A model generated the notes under the pieces. It was not told the origin of the DNA. It ran no database searches and saw nothing but the letters and a program-made list of their open reading frames with translations. Positions 1-9,499 of a stretch of DNA of 64,000 bases are shown in pieces. A program made the position numbers and the translations under genes. Origin of the DNA: Synechococcus sp. NOUM97013 (GTDB lineage: Bacteria > Cyanobacteriota > Cyanobacteriia > PCC-6307 > Cyanobiaceae); the NCBI RefSeq assembly GCF_014279815.1, contig NZ_CP047941.1:62001-126000 (forward strand), given 5' to 3'. The first letter of the stretch is position 1. Each line of letters opens with the position of its first letter.

Positions 1-177
1 CTCAGCCCCCTGGCGCGCGCTGCCTTGGGCGTCGATCAACTCCTCATCCAGGATCTCGTTGCAGAGATCGATGCACTCATCGCAGATGTACACGCCCGGG
101 CCGGCGATCAGTTTGCGAACCTGCTCCTGGGACTTGCCGCAGAAGGAGCACTTCAGATGGGCGTCGAACTTGGCCAT
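1..177 (-). CDS. clpX: ClpX, ATP-dependent Clp protease ATPase subunit (N-terminal part only)
   Basis: ClpX is the AAA+ unfoldase that feeds substrates to ClpP. Only the first 59 codons are in the window; the gene runs off the left edge. The start [16 protein letters not shown] and the later CDEC pair give the four-cysteine zinc-finger domain (CxxC...CxxC) that is diagnostic for ClpX and absent from ClpA/ClpC. The start ATG at 177 lies 87 bp downstream of the clpP stop, on the same strand, so clpP and clpX probably form an operon with tig, a common bacterial arrangement. The AAA+ core cannot be seen. Confidence 0.95.
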   Translation of the reverse strand, partial: MAKFDAHLKCSFCGKSQEQVRKLIAGPGVYICDECIDLCNEILDEELIDAQGSARQGAE

Positions 178-264
178 CAGGCGCTTCGCAGATCAGTCGG
201 AACAAGGAACCAGATCAATGGATCCCGGCTTGAATACTGAGCATCGCGACGAAAAGGGCTGATG

Positions 265-951
265 TCAGCCCCCCGTAACGATTTCTCCGTCTCCGAAACT
301 GTCCACCACCCGATCGATCAGTCCGTACTCCACGGCCTGGGCCGGCGACATGAAGTTGTCCCGGTCGGTGTCTTCAGCGATTTTGTCCAGGGGCTGGCCT
401 GTGTGTTCGGCCATCAGGCCGTTGAGGGTCTCCTTGAGGAACAGGATCTCCTTGGCCTGAATTTCGATGTCCACGGCTTGCCCCTGGGCTCCACCGAGGG
501 GTTGGTGGATCATGATTCGGGCATTGGGCAAGGCCAGGCGCTTGCCTTTGGCGCCGCCCGACAGCAGAAAGGCGCCCATGGACGCCGCGAGGCCGTAACA
601 GATGGTCACCACGTCAGGGGCCACCTGCTGCATGGTGTCGTAGATCGCCAAGCCGGCAGTTACAGAGCCGCCGGGCGAGTTGATGTACACCTGGATGTCT
701 TTTTCGGGATCCTCGGCTTCGAGGAACAGCATCTGGGCCACCAGCGCATCGGCAACCGCGTCATCCACACCGGTGCCAAGAAAGATGATCCGTTCCCGCA
801 GCAAGCGTGAATAGATATCGAAGGCCCGGTCGCCGCGGCCGGACTGCTCCACCACCGTCGGAACCCCAGGAGAGGCCTGGGGATGCAGGGAGACAGGCTG
901 AATGCCCCGCCAGCGGTTCTGAATTGGATGGTGACTACGGGCGTTGATCAC
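265..951 (-). CDS. clpP: ClpP proteolytic subunit
   Basis: This is the serine peptidase of the Clp complex, 228 residues. The catalytic triad is visible: Ser124 in LAASMGAF, His149 in [10 protein letters not shown] and Asp194 in EDTDRDNF. The N-terminal 40 residues are a cyanobacterial-style extension before the conserved core ([16 protein letters not shown]). It sits between tig (43 bp upstream) and clpX (87 bp downstream) on the minus strand, the usual tig-clpP-clpX order. Cyanobacteria carry several ClpP/ClpR paralogues; because the triad is intact this is an active ClpP, and its proximity to clpX suggests it is the ClpX partner. Confidence 0.95.
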   Translation of the reverse strand: MINARSHHPIQNRWRGIQPVSLHPQASPGVPTVVEQSGRGDRAFDIYSRLLRERIIFLGTGVDDAVADALVAQMLFLEAEDPEKDIQVYINSPGGSVTAGLAIYDTMQQVAPDVVTICYGLAASMGAFLLSGGAKGKRLALPNARIMIHQPLGGAQGQAVDIEIQAKEILFLKETLNGLMAEHTGQPLDKIAEDTDRDNFMSPAQAVEYGLIDRVVDSFGDGEIVTGG

Positions 952-994
952 GCTGCGGCTGACGGGCTTAGTGAAAGCAATCTATGGGTGCCGA

Positions 995-2452
995 TCAAGC
1001 ATCGGCGTCCGCAGCGTCACTCTTTTCGGTTTTGTCCTTGGCGGATGCGGCCTTCTTGGAGGTTGCTTTCTTGGCAGTGGTTTTCTTAGCTGCAGTCTTC
1101 TTGTCCGCAGGCTTGGCCTCGTCGTCAGCCGCTACAGGCGCTTTTTCGGTGATGGTGCTGTTGTCTTCCAGCCAACCCAGAAGCTTGTCCTGCAGCAGGT
1201 CATCCAACACCGCCTGACGCAGACGCTCGGGATCGATGTCCCGTTCGCCGGACAGCTGTTGCTTCACCTCGGCCAACTTGGCATCCACATCGGCATCGTC
1301 CACCACCAGCTTCTCGCTGTCGGCCAGGGCCGTGAGGGCCAGGCTGCGGCGTAGGCGTTCCTCAGCCTCGGGACGAGAGGACTCCATCAGGTTGCGAACC
1401 AGTTCAGGCGTGAACAGGGACTTCACATCCATGCCCTGTTGCGCGAACTGACCGGCGGTCTGTTCCACCAAGTTGCGCACTTCCTGCTGGATCAGGCTTT
1501 CAGGCAGTTCCACCTCCAGTTGCTCCACCAGGGCGCCCAGCAAGGCGTCGTGGCGGTTGCTGCGGGAGCGGCGTTCGGCGTCATCCTTCAGACGCTTTTC
1601 CAGATCGCTGCGCAGGTCGGCCAGAGATTCCTGCTCACTGGCCTGCTTGGCGAAGGCATCATCCAGGGCGGGCAGTTCGCGGGTTTTGAGATCCTTGAGC
1701 TCGATCTCGAAGTTGGCCTTGCGGCCGCGTGCGTCTTCCTTGGGGTAGTCGTCGGGGAAGTTGCACTCCACGGTCTTGCTGTCGCCGACAGCCATGCCAA
1801 CCACGCCTTCGATGAAGCCGGGGATCATGCGGCCGTGCTCCAGATCCACATCCATCGAATCCGCACTGCCGCCTTCGATCTCACTGCCGTCATCGCTGTA
1901 AGTGCCCTTGAAGCCCACCACGGCGATGTCGCCTTTCTCAGCCTTGCGGCCCTCCACCGGAACCACGGTGGCCAGTTGACGTCTGGATTGCTCCAGCATC
2001 TCGTCGACGCGAGCCGGGTCGTAGCTGACGCTTTCGGCTTCAGCCTTCAGCCCTTTGGTGCTCTTCAGCTTTGGTGTGGGAGCCACATCCGTTTCTAGGG
2101 TCAGGGTGAGGCCTTCACCCGGCTTGAAGCTCTCCAGCAATTCCTCGAAGCCACCTCTGAGCTCGGGCTGGCCCAGGGCTTCGATGGTTTCCTGCTCAAG
2201 GGCATCACGCCAGATGCTGTCCACCAGGGTTTCCAGTGCGTTAGCGCGGATTCGAAGCGCACCCAGTTGCTGCACGAGCACGGTGCGGGGCACCTTGCCT
2301 TTGCGGAAGCCGGGGAGGTTCACGCTGCGGCTCAGCCGATTGATCGCTTCCTCGTAGCTGGCCTGACACCGTTCGGCAGGAACGGCGACCTCCACAGCCA
2401 GGCGGCTGCCGGGACGGGAGGAGGTGGAGACCTTCAGGCTGGCGGCACTCAT
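995..2452 (-). CDS. tig: Trigger factor, ribosome-associated chaperone and PPIase
   Basis: The 485-residue protein has the trigger-factor layout. An N-terminal ribosome-binding domain carries the signature [12 protein letters not shown] around residues 46-57. A central FKBP-type PPIase domain (about residues 170-260, with [12 protein letters not shown] and [12 protein letters not shown]) follows, then a long helical C-terminal chaperone domain. The last 40 residues are a low-complexity Lys/Ala/Thr tail ([17 protein letters not shown]), longer and more basic than in E. coli; a tail like this could add RNA or ribosome affinity, but that is inference. It is the first gene of the tig-clpP-clpX run and is transcribed divergently from asd. 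Confidence 0.96.
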   Translation of the reverse strand: MSAASLKVSTSSRPGSRLAVEVAVPAERCQASYEEAINRLSRSVNLPGFRKGKVPRTVLVQQLGALRIRANALETLVDSIWRDALEQETIEALGQPELRGGFEELLESFKPGEGLTLTLETDVAPTPKLKSTKGLKAEAESVSYDPARVDEMLEQSRRQLATVVPVEGRKAEKGDIAVVGFKGTYSDDGSEIEGGSADSMDVDLEHGRMIPGFIEGVVGMAVGDSKTVECNFPDDYPKEDARGRKANFEIELKDLKTRELPALDDAFAKQASEQESLADLRSDLEKRLKDDAERRSRSNRHDALLGALVEQLEVELPESLIQQEVRNLVEQTAGQFAQQGMDVKSLFTPELVRNLMESSRPEAEERLRRSLALTALADSEKLVVDDADVDAKLAEVKQQLSGERDIDPERLRQAVLDDLLQDKLLGWLEDNSTITEKAPVAADDEAKPADKKTAAKKTTAKKATSKKAASAKDKTEKSDAADADA

Positions 2453-2599
2453 CAGGGGGACGCAGGTACAAGCAGCCCAATACCTTAATTAAGTGCCTGA
2501 CCGTGGCCTTCCACGTAAGCTGAGGCCAAGTTTCAGCTGTGCCCCTGCCTCGAAGTTTTCAGGGTTGTCACAGCCGGTGGTTGATCCACCCCATATCTG

Positions 2600-3661
2600 T
2601 TGTTGAGTTCCGTTCGCTTGTCCACCGCGTCTTCTTCTTCTGTTTCACTGCCGAATCGACCCCTCACGGTGGCTGTGCTCGGCGCCAGCGGTGCCGTAGG
2701 CCAGGAGTTGCTGCAGCTGCTTGAGGAACGCCGCTTTCCGGTCGGTGAACTGCGCTTGCTGGCTTCGGCGCGCTCGGCAGGCCAGACCTGCCAATGGAAT
2801 GGTCAGACCCTCATCGTGCAGGAAGTGACGGCTTCCGCTTTTGAGGGCGTGGATCTTGTGCTGGCGTCTGCCGGTGGATCCGTGTCCAAGCAGTGGCGCG
2901 AGGCGATCGTGGCCGCCGGCGCTGTGATGGTGGACAACTCCAGTGCGTTCCGCATGGAAGACGGGGTTCCTCTGGTGGTGCCCGAGGTCAACCCGGATGC
3001 GGCGTTTGCGCACAACGGTGTGATCGCCAATCCGAACTGCACCACGATCCTGCTCACCCTGGCGCTCGCTCCCCTGGCGGCCCGGCGTCCGATGCAACGG
3101 GTGGTGGTGAGCACCTATCAATCGGCCAGTGGTGCCGGAGCCCGGGCGATGGACGAGCTCAAGGACCTCTCCCGTGCGGTGTTGGATGGAGAGGCGCCAA
3201 AAAGTGAGGTGTTGCCCCATTCCCTGGCGTTCAACCTCTTTCTCCATAACTCGCCGCTTCAGTCCAACAGCTATTGCGAAGAGGAAATGAAGATGGTGAA
3301 TGAAACCCGCAAGATCATGGGTTTGCCGGATCTGCGTTTCACCGCCACCTGCGTGCGCGTGCCGGTGCTGCGCGCCCACTCGGAAGCGGTGAATGTGGAG
3401 TTCGCGGAGTCCTTCCCCGTGCAGGAAGCCCGCGAGTTGCTCGCGGCTGCCCCAGGCGTCGAGCTTCTGGAGGATCCAGTCAATAACCGGTTCCCCATGC
3501 CCACGGATGTCACGGGACGTGACCCAGTGGTCGTGGGCCGGATTCGCCAGGACATCAGCGAAGACAAGGCGCTTGAGTTCTGGCTTTGTGGCGATCAGAT
3601 CCGCAAGGGTGCGGCCCTGAATGCCATCCAGATCGCTGAATTGCTGTTGCCCGTCGCCTGA
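2600..3661 (+). CDS. asd: Aspartate-semialdehyde dehydrogenase
   Basis: The enzyme makes L-aspartate semialdehyde from aspartyl phosphate, the branch point to Lys/DAP and Thr/Met. The NADP-binding motif GASGAVG (residues 28-34) and the catalytic cysteine in ANPNCTTI (Cys147) are present. There is no ATG near the N terminus: the frame opens with tandem TTG codons at 2600 and 2603, and a GTG at 2669 just before AVLGASG is an alternative. No convincing ribosome-binding site precedes any of these, so the start is uncertain. dapA follows after 5 bp, so the two form an operon for lysine/DAP synthesis. Confidence 0.95.
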   Translation: MLSSVRLSTASSSSVSLPNRPLTVAVLGASGAVGQELLQLLEERRFPVGELRLLASARSAGQTCQWNGQTLIVQEVTASAFEGVDLVLASAGGSVSKQWREAIVAAGAVMVDNSSAFRMEDGVPLVVPEVNPDAAFAHNGVIANPNCTTILLTLALAPLAARRPMQRVVVSTYQSASGAGARAMDELKDLSRAVLDGEAPKSEVLPHSLAFNLFLHNSPLQSNSYCEEEMKMVNETRKIMGLPDLRFTATCVRVPVLRAHSEAVNVEFAESFPVQEARELLAAAPGVELLEDPVNNRFPMPTDVTGRDPVVVGRIRQDISEDKALEFWLCGDQIRKGAALNAIQIAELLLPVA

Positions 3662-3666
3662 TTCAT

Positions 3667-4575
3667 ATGAGCATCGCTGCAGAGTTATCCCCCACTCCCT
3701 TCGGTCGTCTGCTGACGGCGATGGTCACCCCTTTCGATGCTCAGGGTGCGGTGGATCTGGCTTTGGCGGGTCGTCTGGCCCGTCACCTGGTGGAGGAGGG
3801 ATCCGATGGCCTGGTGGTGTGCGGCACCACGGGCGAATCCCCCACGCTTAGCTGGCAGGAGCAGGTGCAATTGCTGGAAGCGGTGCGTGAGGCGGTTGGC
3901 CCCGATGTGCATGTGTTGGCCGGCACCGGCAGCAACTCCACCAACGAGGCGGTGGAAGCCACGCGCGAGGCGGCGGCCGCTGGTGCTGACGGTGCCTTGG
4001 TGGTGGTGCCGTACTACAACAAGCCGCCGCAGGACGGCTTGGAGGCCCATTTCCGGGCCATCGCCAAGGCGGCTCCTGAGCTGCCGCTGATGCTTTACAA
4101 CATCCCCGGGCGGACTGGTTGCAGTATGACGCCGGCGACGGTGTCCCGCTTGATGGATTGCACCAATGTTGTGAGTTTCAAAGCGGCCAGCGGCACCACC
4201 GATGAGGTGTCTCAATTGCGATTGGCCTGCGGCCAACGCCTGGCGATCTACAGCGGCGATGACGGCCTGACGCTGCCGATGCTGTCGGTTGGTGCCGTCG
4301 GCGTCGTGAGCGTGGCCAGCCACGTGGTGGGCCGCCCGATGCGCAGCATGATCGAAGCCCATTTCAAGGGTGAGAACGCCGTCGCTCTTGCGCATCACGA
4401 GCGTCTGCTGCCCCTGTTCAAGGCCCTGTTTGCCACCACCAACCCGATTCCGGTGAAAGCCGCGCTTGAACTGAGCGGCTGGCCGGTGGGTGTTCCCCGT
4501 CTTCCTCTGATTCCCTTGGAACCCGCCATGCGCGTTGCCCTCTCCGACACCCTCGCTGCCCTGCGTCAGACCTGA
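3667..4575 (+). CDS. dapA: 4-hydroxy-tetrahydrodipicolinate synthase
   Basis: This class I aldolase condenses pyruvate with aspartate semialdehyde in the DAP/lysine pathway. Its 302 residues are of usual length. The GTTGE motif (53-57), Tyr144 in [10 protein letters not shown], Arg149 and the Schiff-base Lys172 in SFKAASGTT are all present. It starts 5 bp after asd, giving successive pathway steps in one transcript. rnj lies 69 bp further on, in the same direction. Confidence 0.97.
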   Translation: MSIAAELSPTPFGRLLTAMVTPFDAQGAVDLALAGRLARHLVEEGSDGLVVCGTTGESPTLSWQEQVQLLEAVREAVGPDVHVLAGTGSNSTNEAVEATREAAAAGADGALVVVPYYNKPPQDGLEAHFRAIAKAAPELPLMLYNIPGRTGCSMTPATVSRLMDCTNVVSFKAASGTTDEVSQLRLACGQRLAIYSGDDGLTLPMLSVGAVGVVSVASHVVGRPMRSMIEAHFKGENAVALAHHERLLPLFKALFATTNPIPVKAALELSGWPVGVPRLPLIPLEPAMRVALSDTLAALRQT

Positions 4576-4644
4576 CGCCACGGCTGCTGAGAGCGCTGAC
4601 ATGCGCCGACCTGATCGATTTCCCTTTCACCTCCAAGCGACCCC

Positions 4645-6738
4645 ATGACCGTGACTAACGCCAAAACCCAGCAACCCACCCTGCGGGTGATCCCCCTTGG
4701 AGGTCTGCACGAGATCGGCAAGAACACCTGTGTGTTCGAGTACGGCGACGACCTGATGCTGGTGGATGCCGGCCTGGCCTTCCCCAGCGATGGCATGCAC
4801 GGCGTGAACGTAGTGCTGCCCGACACCAGCTTCCTGCGCGAGAACCAGAAGCGCATCCGCGGCATGATCGTGACCCATGGTCACGAAGACCACATCGGTG
4901 GCATTGCCCACCACCTCAAGCACTTCAACATTCCAGTGATCTACGGGCCCCGGCTGGCCCTCTCGATGCTCACCGGAAAGATGGATGAGGCCGGTGTCAC
5001 CGATCGCACCACCCTGCAGACCGTCGGACCCCGTGACGTGGTCAAGGTGGGTCAGCATTTCTCAGTGGAGTTCATCCGCAACACTCACTCGATGGCCGAC
5101 AGCTTCTCGCTGGCCATCAGCACCCCAGTGGGCACGGTGATCTTCACGGGTGACTTCAAGTTCGATCACACGCCGGTGGATGGCGAGCACTTCGACCTGG
5201 CCCGTCTGGCCCATCACGGCGACAAAGGGGTGCTCTGCCTGTTCAGTGACTCGACCAACGCTGAGGTTCCTGGCTTCTGCCCCCCCGAGCGCTCGGTGTT
5301 CCCCAACCTCGATCGCCACATCGCGGAAGCCGAAGGACGGGTGATCGTCACCACTTTCGCCAGCTCGATCCACCGGGTGTCGATGATTCTGGAGCTGGCG
5401 CTTAAGAACGGCCGCAAGGTGGGCCTGCTGGGTCGCTCCATGCTCAACGTGATCGCCAAAGCGCGCGAGCTCGGCTACATGCGTGCGCCCGACGAGCTGT
5501 TCGTGCCGATTAAGCAGATCAACCACGTGCCCGATCGTGAGACCTTGCTGCTGATGACCGGCAGTCAGGGTGAGCCGTTGGCGGCTCTGAGTCGCATCTC
5601 CCGTGGGGAACACCCGCAGGTGAGGGTGAAGAGCTCTGACACGATTATTTTCTCGGCCAGCCCGATCCCTGGAAACACCATCTCCGTGGTGAACACCATC
5701 GACAAGCTCATGATGCTGGGGGCCAAAGTGGTTTACGGCAAGGGCGAAGGCATTCACGTGTCAGGCCACGGCTTCCAGGAAGACCAGAAGCTGATGCTGG
5801 CGCTGACTCGTCCCAAGTTCTTCGTGCCGGTGCACGGTGAGCACCGCATGCTGGTGCGTCACGCCCGCACCGGTCATTCCATGGGTGTCCCGGAAGACAA
5901 CACCCTGATCATCGACAACGGTGATGTGGTGGAGCTCACCGAGGATTCGATTCGCAAGACTGACCCTGTGAAGGCCGGCATCGAGCTGCTCGATCAGTCC
6001 CGCAACGGCATCGTCGATGCCCGCGTACTCAAGGAACGTCAGCAGCTGGCAGAAGACGGAATCGTCACGATCTTGGCGGCCATCAGCACCGACGGCGCCA
6101 TGGTGGCCCCTCCGCGCGTCAATCTTCGCGGCGTGGTTACCACTGCCGATGCGCGCAAGATGTCGCTCTGGACCGAGCGGGAAATCAAGTGGGTGTTGGA
6201 GAACCGCTGGAAGCAGCTCACGCGCAACACCGGTGGCAAGGCACCGGATGTGGACTGGATGGGCGTGCAGCGTGAGGTGGAAGTGGGCCTTGGCCGACGC
6301 ATGCGCCGCGAGTTGCAGGTGGAGCCCCTGATCCTCTGTCTGGTGCAACCGGCCCCTGCCGGGACTCCTGTTTACAAGGGTCGTGCCGATTCCGAACCCG
6401 ATGATCGACCGGCACCGCGCGGCCGTGGCGGACGCCAGGGTGGAGGTCGTCATGGTGGGGGTGGTCATGGAGGTGGCCATGGCGGTGGCCGCAACCGGGA
6501 TGCCGGTCGCAACCGTGAGGCCACTCCAGCGCGGGTGATCACCACAACTCCTGGAGCGGGAGCGGCAGCAGCCGCCGCTGCGGCTGCTGCCAAGGCGGCT
6601 CCTGCACCGGCTGCTGCCGCGACCTCCACACCAGCCAGGGAACCTGTGCCTGCCGCCGCCAGCGCTGCTTCGACGGCCACCGTCGATCAAGACATGCCGG
6701 CCGGCCGCACCCGCCGTCGTCGTTCAGCTGCGGCTTAA
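4645..6738 (+). CDS. rnj: Ribonuclease J with low-complexity basic tail
   Basis: RNase J is a metallo-beta-lactamase/beta-CASP ribonuclease with endo- and 5'-exonuclease activity in RNA processing. The zinc motif HxHxDH is visible at H78-G-H80-E-D82-H83, followed by beta-CASP features (TGSQGEPLAAL, SASPIPGN, SGHGFQED, PVHGEHRML). The conserved enzyme ends near residue 570. About 120 more residues form a disordered tail: a Gly/His/Arg tract (GGRHGGGGHGGGHGGG), a poly-Ala stretch, and a terminal RTRRRRSAAA. The tail may bind RNA or partners; this is inference. The stop overlaps the 3' end of the convergent gene at 6724-7542, and an intrinsic terminator lies at 6776-6809. Confidence 0.95.
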   Translation: MTVTNAKTQQPTLRVIPLGGLHEIGKNTCVFEYGDDLMLVDAGLAFPSDGMHGVNVVLPDTSFLRENQKRIRGMIVTHGHEDHIGGIAHHLKHFNIPVIYGPRLALSMLTGKMDEAGVTDRTTLQTVGPRDVVKVGQHFSVEFIRNTHSMADSFSLAISTPVGTVIFTGDFKFDHTPVDGEHFDLARLAHHGDKGVLCLFSDSTNAEVPGFCPPERSVFPNLDRHIAEAEGRVIVTTFASSIHRVSMILELALKNGRKVGLLGRSMLNVIAKARELGYMRAPDELFVPIKQINHVPDRETLLLMTGSQGEPLAALSRISRGEHPQVRVKSSDTIIFSASPIPGNTISVVNTIDKLMMLGAKVVYGKGEGIHVSGHGFQEDQKLMLALTRPKFFVPVHGEHRMLVRHARTGHSMGVPEDNTLIIDNGDVVELTEDSIRKTDPVKAGIELLDQSRNGIVDARVLKERQQLAEDGIVTILAAISTDGAMVAPPRVNLRGVVTTADARKMSLWTEREIKWVLENRWKQLTRNTGGKAPDVDWMGVQREVEVGLGRRMRRELQVEPLILCLVQPAPAGTPVYKGRADSEPDDRPAPRGRGGRQGGGRHGGGGHGGGHGGGRNRDAGRNREATPARVITTTPGAGAAAAAAAAAAKAAPAPAAAATSTPAREPVPAAASAASTATVDQDMPAGRTRRRRSAAA
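6430..6500 (+). repeat. Gly/His-coding GGN-rich tandem repeat within rnj
   Basis: A run of imperfect GGTGGNCATGG-type units encodes the Gly/His/Arg tract in the tail of RNase J. It looks like slippage-prone coding repeat sequence rather than a separate element. Confidence 0.6.
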
Positions 6739-7542
6739 GCGAGCCCGCAGCCACGACCAACGACTGCTGTCTTTGCCCCTGTCTGAGCTGAGCTCTGACA
6801 GGGGTTTTTGTTGGGCTGGAAGGGTCACCTGAAGTCGGCCCTGCTCCAGCCGTTGCAGGATGGAGGGGGGGACAACAAGTTCTGGATTTGGTGCTGGTTC
6901 TGGCTCTGGTTCGGGGATGACCTCCGCTTCGATCACGTCGTCCGGTTCAGGATCGGCTTGAACCTCGATCGTGGAGCTTGGCTTTGCGTCAGCTACGTCT
7001 TCGGCAACCGCATCCATCTCTTCCTCCTTGGCCATCTCTTCGTCGATGGCAACCGGAGCCGTGGCGACGGGGCCATCCAGCCAGGGTGTGGCGGAGGCTT
7101 GGCTTGCGTCGTTTTGGGAGCCAAGACCACTGGTGAATCCACCGGCGCTGGGCTGGGCTAGGAACGGGTCCTGGATCAGCGACGATGCCGCTGGTGCCGG
7201 AGCTGGAGCCACCACATCAGCGGCATCTCCCTGTCGTTCCTGGATTCGCTCCAGGCCCTGCTCAGCCAGATCTTTCAGGGTGTCCTGAGGATTGCTGGCG
7301 AGCACCAATTCAAAAAAGCCACAGGCCTGCTCCGGTTCATTCAGGCCGTAGAGGTGAACGTTGCCGGCCAGCAAGGCCACGAAGGCGCGCCAGGCCAGCA
7401 GCGCATCCTGCTCGGCGTTGTTTGCCGCCATCCCATCCAGCTGGCTGAGCAGGTCAACCGTGATGGATTGGGCTGTGCGGAAGTCACCAGCGCCATAGGC
7501 CTGTTCAGCGGTGAGGTAGTGCGTCTGGAAATCGCCGTCCAC
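6724..7542 (-). CDS. Conserved acidic protein with helical N-terminal domain, function unknown
   Basis: I do not recognise a named family for this 272-residue protein. Residues 1-105 look alpha-helical and TPR-like (AEQAYGAGDFRTAQSITVDLL, then a segment naming a pool of LASNPQDTLKDLAEQGLERI). Residues 108-240 are Pro/Ala/Glu-rich and probably disordered, including an EPEPEPAPNPE run. The last 40 residues are more basic. There is no signal peptide or membrane segment. It starts 6 bp after tilS on the same strand, so the two are cotranscribed. Its 3' end overlaps the rnj stop by 15 bp and contains the rnj terminator in antisense. Confidence 0.75.
   Translation of the reverse strand: MDGDFQTHYLTAEQAYGAGDFRTAQSITVDLLSQLDGMAANNAEQDALLAWRAFVALLAGNVHLYGLNEPEQACGFFELVLASNPQDTLKDLAEQGLERIQERQGDAADVVAPAPAPAASSLIQDPFLAQPSAGGFTSGLGSQNDASQASATPWLDGPVATAPVAIDEEMAKEEEMDAVAEDVADAKPSSTIEVQADPEPDDVIEAEVIPEPEPEPAPNPELVVPPSILQRLEQGRLQVTLPAQQKPLSELSSDRGKDSSRWSWLRARLSRS
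6776..6809 (+). terminator. Intrinsic terminator of rnj, lying inside the convergent coding sequence
   Basis: CCCCTGTC (6776-6783) pairs perfectly with GACAGGGG (6797-6804) and is followed at once by TTTTTGTT. The loop itself contains a GAGC/GCTC inner stem. It lies 38 bp past the rnj stop. On the other strand the same bases encode residues near the C terminus of the protein at 6724-7542, so terminator and codons share sequence. Confidence 0.85.
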
Positions 7543-7548
7543 GCTGGT

Positions 7549-8562
7549 TCAGCCCTGTTCACCCAGTTGTACCCAGTTCCGGCACCAATGGATCCGCCGG
7601 CCGCCGGCCAGATGGCGTTCGCCTGGGGGCTGGCCCGTGGCGATGGCAGCACTGAGCTCCTCCAGCTGCCGCGCTGTTAGGGACCCCACGCCTTGGCTTT
7701 GCAGCCAGTGCCGTAGCAGTGTTCGCCGCACGGCTGCGGGTTGCTGCTGCAAATCCAGCCGTTGCAATTGCCCTGCCTTGGATTGCAGCTGATGGAGGCT
7801 GAGCTCCACCAGGGCGACCTGAGTGTCCTGCACTTGGGACATTCGCTCACTCAAGTCCGCCATGCGTTGACTGCAGCCAGGGTGCAGGTCTTCCAACACC
7901 GGCAGCACCTCCCGGCGGATGCGGTTGCGGTCAAAGCGAGGGTCGCTGTTGCTGGGATCCAGCCACACCGGCAGTTGCAGGTCGCGGCAGATGCTTGCGG
8001 TGTCGTCGCGGCTGAAGCCGAGCAGCGGACGACTCAGTTGGATGCCATCACCGGCGTCGGCGCTGAGGGGGCGCTGGCGCCTGAGGCTGCCCAGGCCAGC
8101 CAGATCCGTGCCGCGGCTGAGTTGGAGCAGTAGCGTTTCGGCCCGGTCGCTGGCGGTGTGACCAGTCACCACCGTGATGGAGGCGTTGCCATTCGTCTGC
8201 CGTTGCCGGCACAGCCGTGTCAGTTCGGCGTAACGCCAGTCGCGGGCTTTGGCTTCGCTGCTGGTGATGCTGGCATCGGCGCGGCTGAGGCTGAGCTCCA
8301 GCTGTTGGTCTTGGCACCACTGCTGCAGCTCGCGGGCGATTTGGGCTGATCCCTCATGCCAGCCATGGTCGCCGTGCCACAGCTGCAGCGTCCACTGGTG
8401 CTGGCGGCGGAGATCACGCAGCAGTCCCAGCAGCGCCATCGAGTCCTGGCCGCCTGAGACAGCCAGCACGAGGGTGCTGCCCTTGGGCAGCCACTGCGGA
8501 TCCTGCAGCAGCTGGCGGTGCAGCCGGTCGTGCCAGTTCAGCCACGGCGTGCCGGCTGTCAT
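7549..8562 (-). CDS. tilS: tRNA(Ile)-lysidine synthase
   Basis: TilS converts C34 of the CAU-anticodon tRNA-Ile to lysidine, so that it reads AUA. The PP-loop ATP pyrophosphatase motif SGGQDS is at residues 36-41, and the supporting motifs GHTASDRAETLLLQLSRG and RPLLGFSRDD follow. At 337 residues it is of the shorter cyanobacterial form, lacking a large C-terminal extension. It is divergent from ycf23 and only 6 bp upstream of the acidic protein gene. Confidence 0.95.
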   Translation of the reverse strand: MTAGTPWLNWHDRLHRQLLQDPQWLPKGSTLVLAVSGGQDSMALLGLLRDLRRQHQWTLQLWHGDHGWHEGSAQIARELQQWCQDQQLELSLSRADASITSSEAKARDWRYAELTRLCRQRQTNGNASITVVTGHTASDRAETLLLQLSRGTDLAGLGSLRRQRPLSADAGDGIQLSRPLLGFSRDDTASICRDLQLPVWLDPSNSDPRFDRNRIRREVLPVLEDLHPGCSQRMADLSERMSQVQDTQVALVELSLHQLQSKAGQLQRLDLQQQPAAVRRTLLRHWLQSQGVGSLTARQLEELSAAIATGQPPGERHLAGGRRIHWCRNWVQLGEQG

Positions 8563-8635
8563 TGCGCTGCATCAACACCGCCTTGATCCTGCCCGCTCAT
8601 GCGGTGGGAGGATGGACTCATCTGATATCAGCTGG

Positions 8636-9409
8636 ATGTCCCGCCTTTCTCTGCTGCCCGCCGCCCTTCGCCGCAGCCTGGAACAGCGTTCCGCCCTCAA
8701 GGTGATCGCCGGCCTGATGAACTTCGAGGCTGACTCGGTCGCTCGCGTGGCGCGCGCCGCTGGCATGGGCGGTGCCGACCTGATCGATGTGGCCTGTGAT
8801 CCCGCGCTGGTCAAGCTGGCCATCGAGGCCTCCGGTGGTGTGCCGGTGTGTGTGTCGTCGGTGGAGCCCGAGCAGTTCCCTGCCGCTGTTGCCGCCGGTG
8901 CCGTGATGGTGGAAATCGGCAACTTCGACGCCTTCTATCCCCAGGGCCGCATCTTCGGTGCTGAGGAAGTGCTGGAGCTCACTCGCCAGACCAGGGCACT
9001 GCTGCCTGAGGTGGTGCTGAGCGTCACCGTGCCCCACGTGCTGCCCATGGATCAGCAGCAGCAGCTGGCCGTGGATCTGGTGGCCGCCGGTGCCGACCTG
9101 ATCCAGACCGAGGGCGGCACCAGCGCCAAGCCCTTCAGCCCCGGCAGCCTCGGCTTGATTGAGAAAGCGGCTCCCACCCTGGCGGCAGCCCACAGCATCA
9201 GTGCTGCGCTGCAACAGGCCGGTGAAAGTGCACCGGTACTTTGCGCGTCGGGTCTGTCTGCGGTGACTTTGCCGATGGCGATTGCAGCTGGTGCTTCCGG
9301 TGTGGGCGTTGGTTCCGCTGTGAACCGTCTCGACGATGAGCTGGCGATGGTGGCCGTGGTGCGCGGATTGCGTGAAGCACTGAGCAGCGCTGTGGTCAGC
9401 CGGGTCTGA
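8636..9409 (+). CDS. ycf23: Ycf23/DUF561 family protein
   Basis: The 257-residue protein is a TIM-barrel-like DUF561 member, conserved in cyanobacteria and algal plastids; its function is not established. Visible features are LKVIAGLMNFEADSVARV near the N terminus, VSVTVPHVLP in the middle, IQTEGGTSAKPF and a C-terminal phosphate-binding-like segment (CASGLSAVTLPMAIAAGASGVGVGSAVN). ATG 8636 was chosen. ATG 8612 is in frame but lies one base from the GGGAGG that would have to serve as its ribosome-binding site. The frame is open further upstream only as antisense of tilS. A hairpin terminator follows at 9438. Confidence 0.88.
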   Translation: MSRLSLLPAALRRSLEQRSALKVIAGLMNFEADSVARVARAAGMGGADLIDVACDPALVKLAIEASGGVPVCVSSVEPEQFPAAVAAGAVMVEIGNFDAFYPQGRIFGAEEVLELTRQTRALLPEVVLSVTVPHVLPMDQQQQLAVDLVAAGADLIQTEGGTSAKPFSPGSLGLIEKAAPTLAAAHSISAALQQAGESAPVLCASGLSAVTLPMAIAAGASGVGVGSAVNRLDDELAMVAVVRGLREALSSAVVSRV

Positions 9410-9437
9410 ACTCTCGTCAAGGCCATTGGTTCATGGT

Positions 9438-9474
9438 CCCCCTGGTGCCTTTTGGTTCCGGGGGGCTTTTCGTT
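9438..9474 (+). terminator. Probable intrinsic terminator after ycf23
   Basis: CCCCCTGG (9438-9445) pairs with CCGGGGGG (9458-9465), with one G-T wobble, and is followed by CTTTTCGTT. It lies between ycf23 and the convergent acetyltransferase gene. Confidence 0.65.
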
Positions 9475-9499
9475 GTCATCCCCACAGCGTTGACCTGCC

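Noticed and set aside
8249-8635. An N-terminal extension of ycf23 of more than 100 residues
   Set aside because: The extra frame runs antisense through tilS, is Ser/Arg/Cys-rich and unlike the family. The family core starts at 8636.
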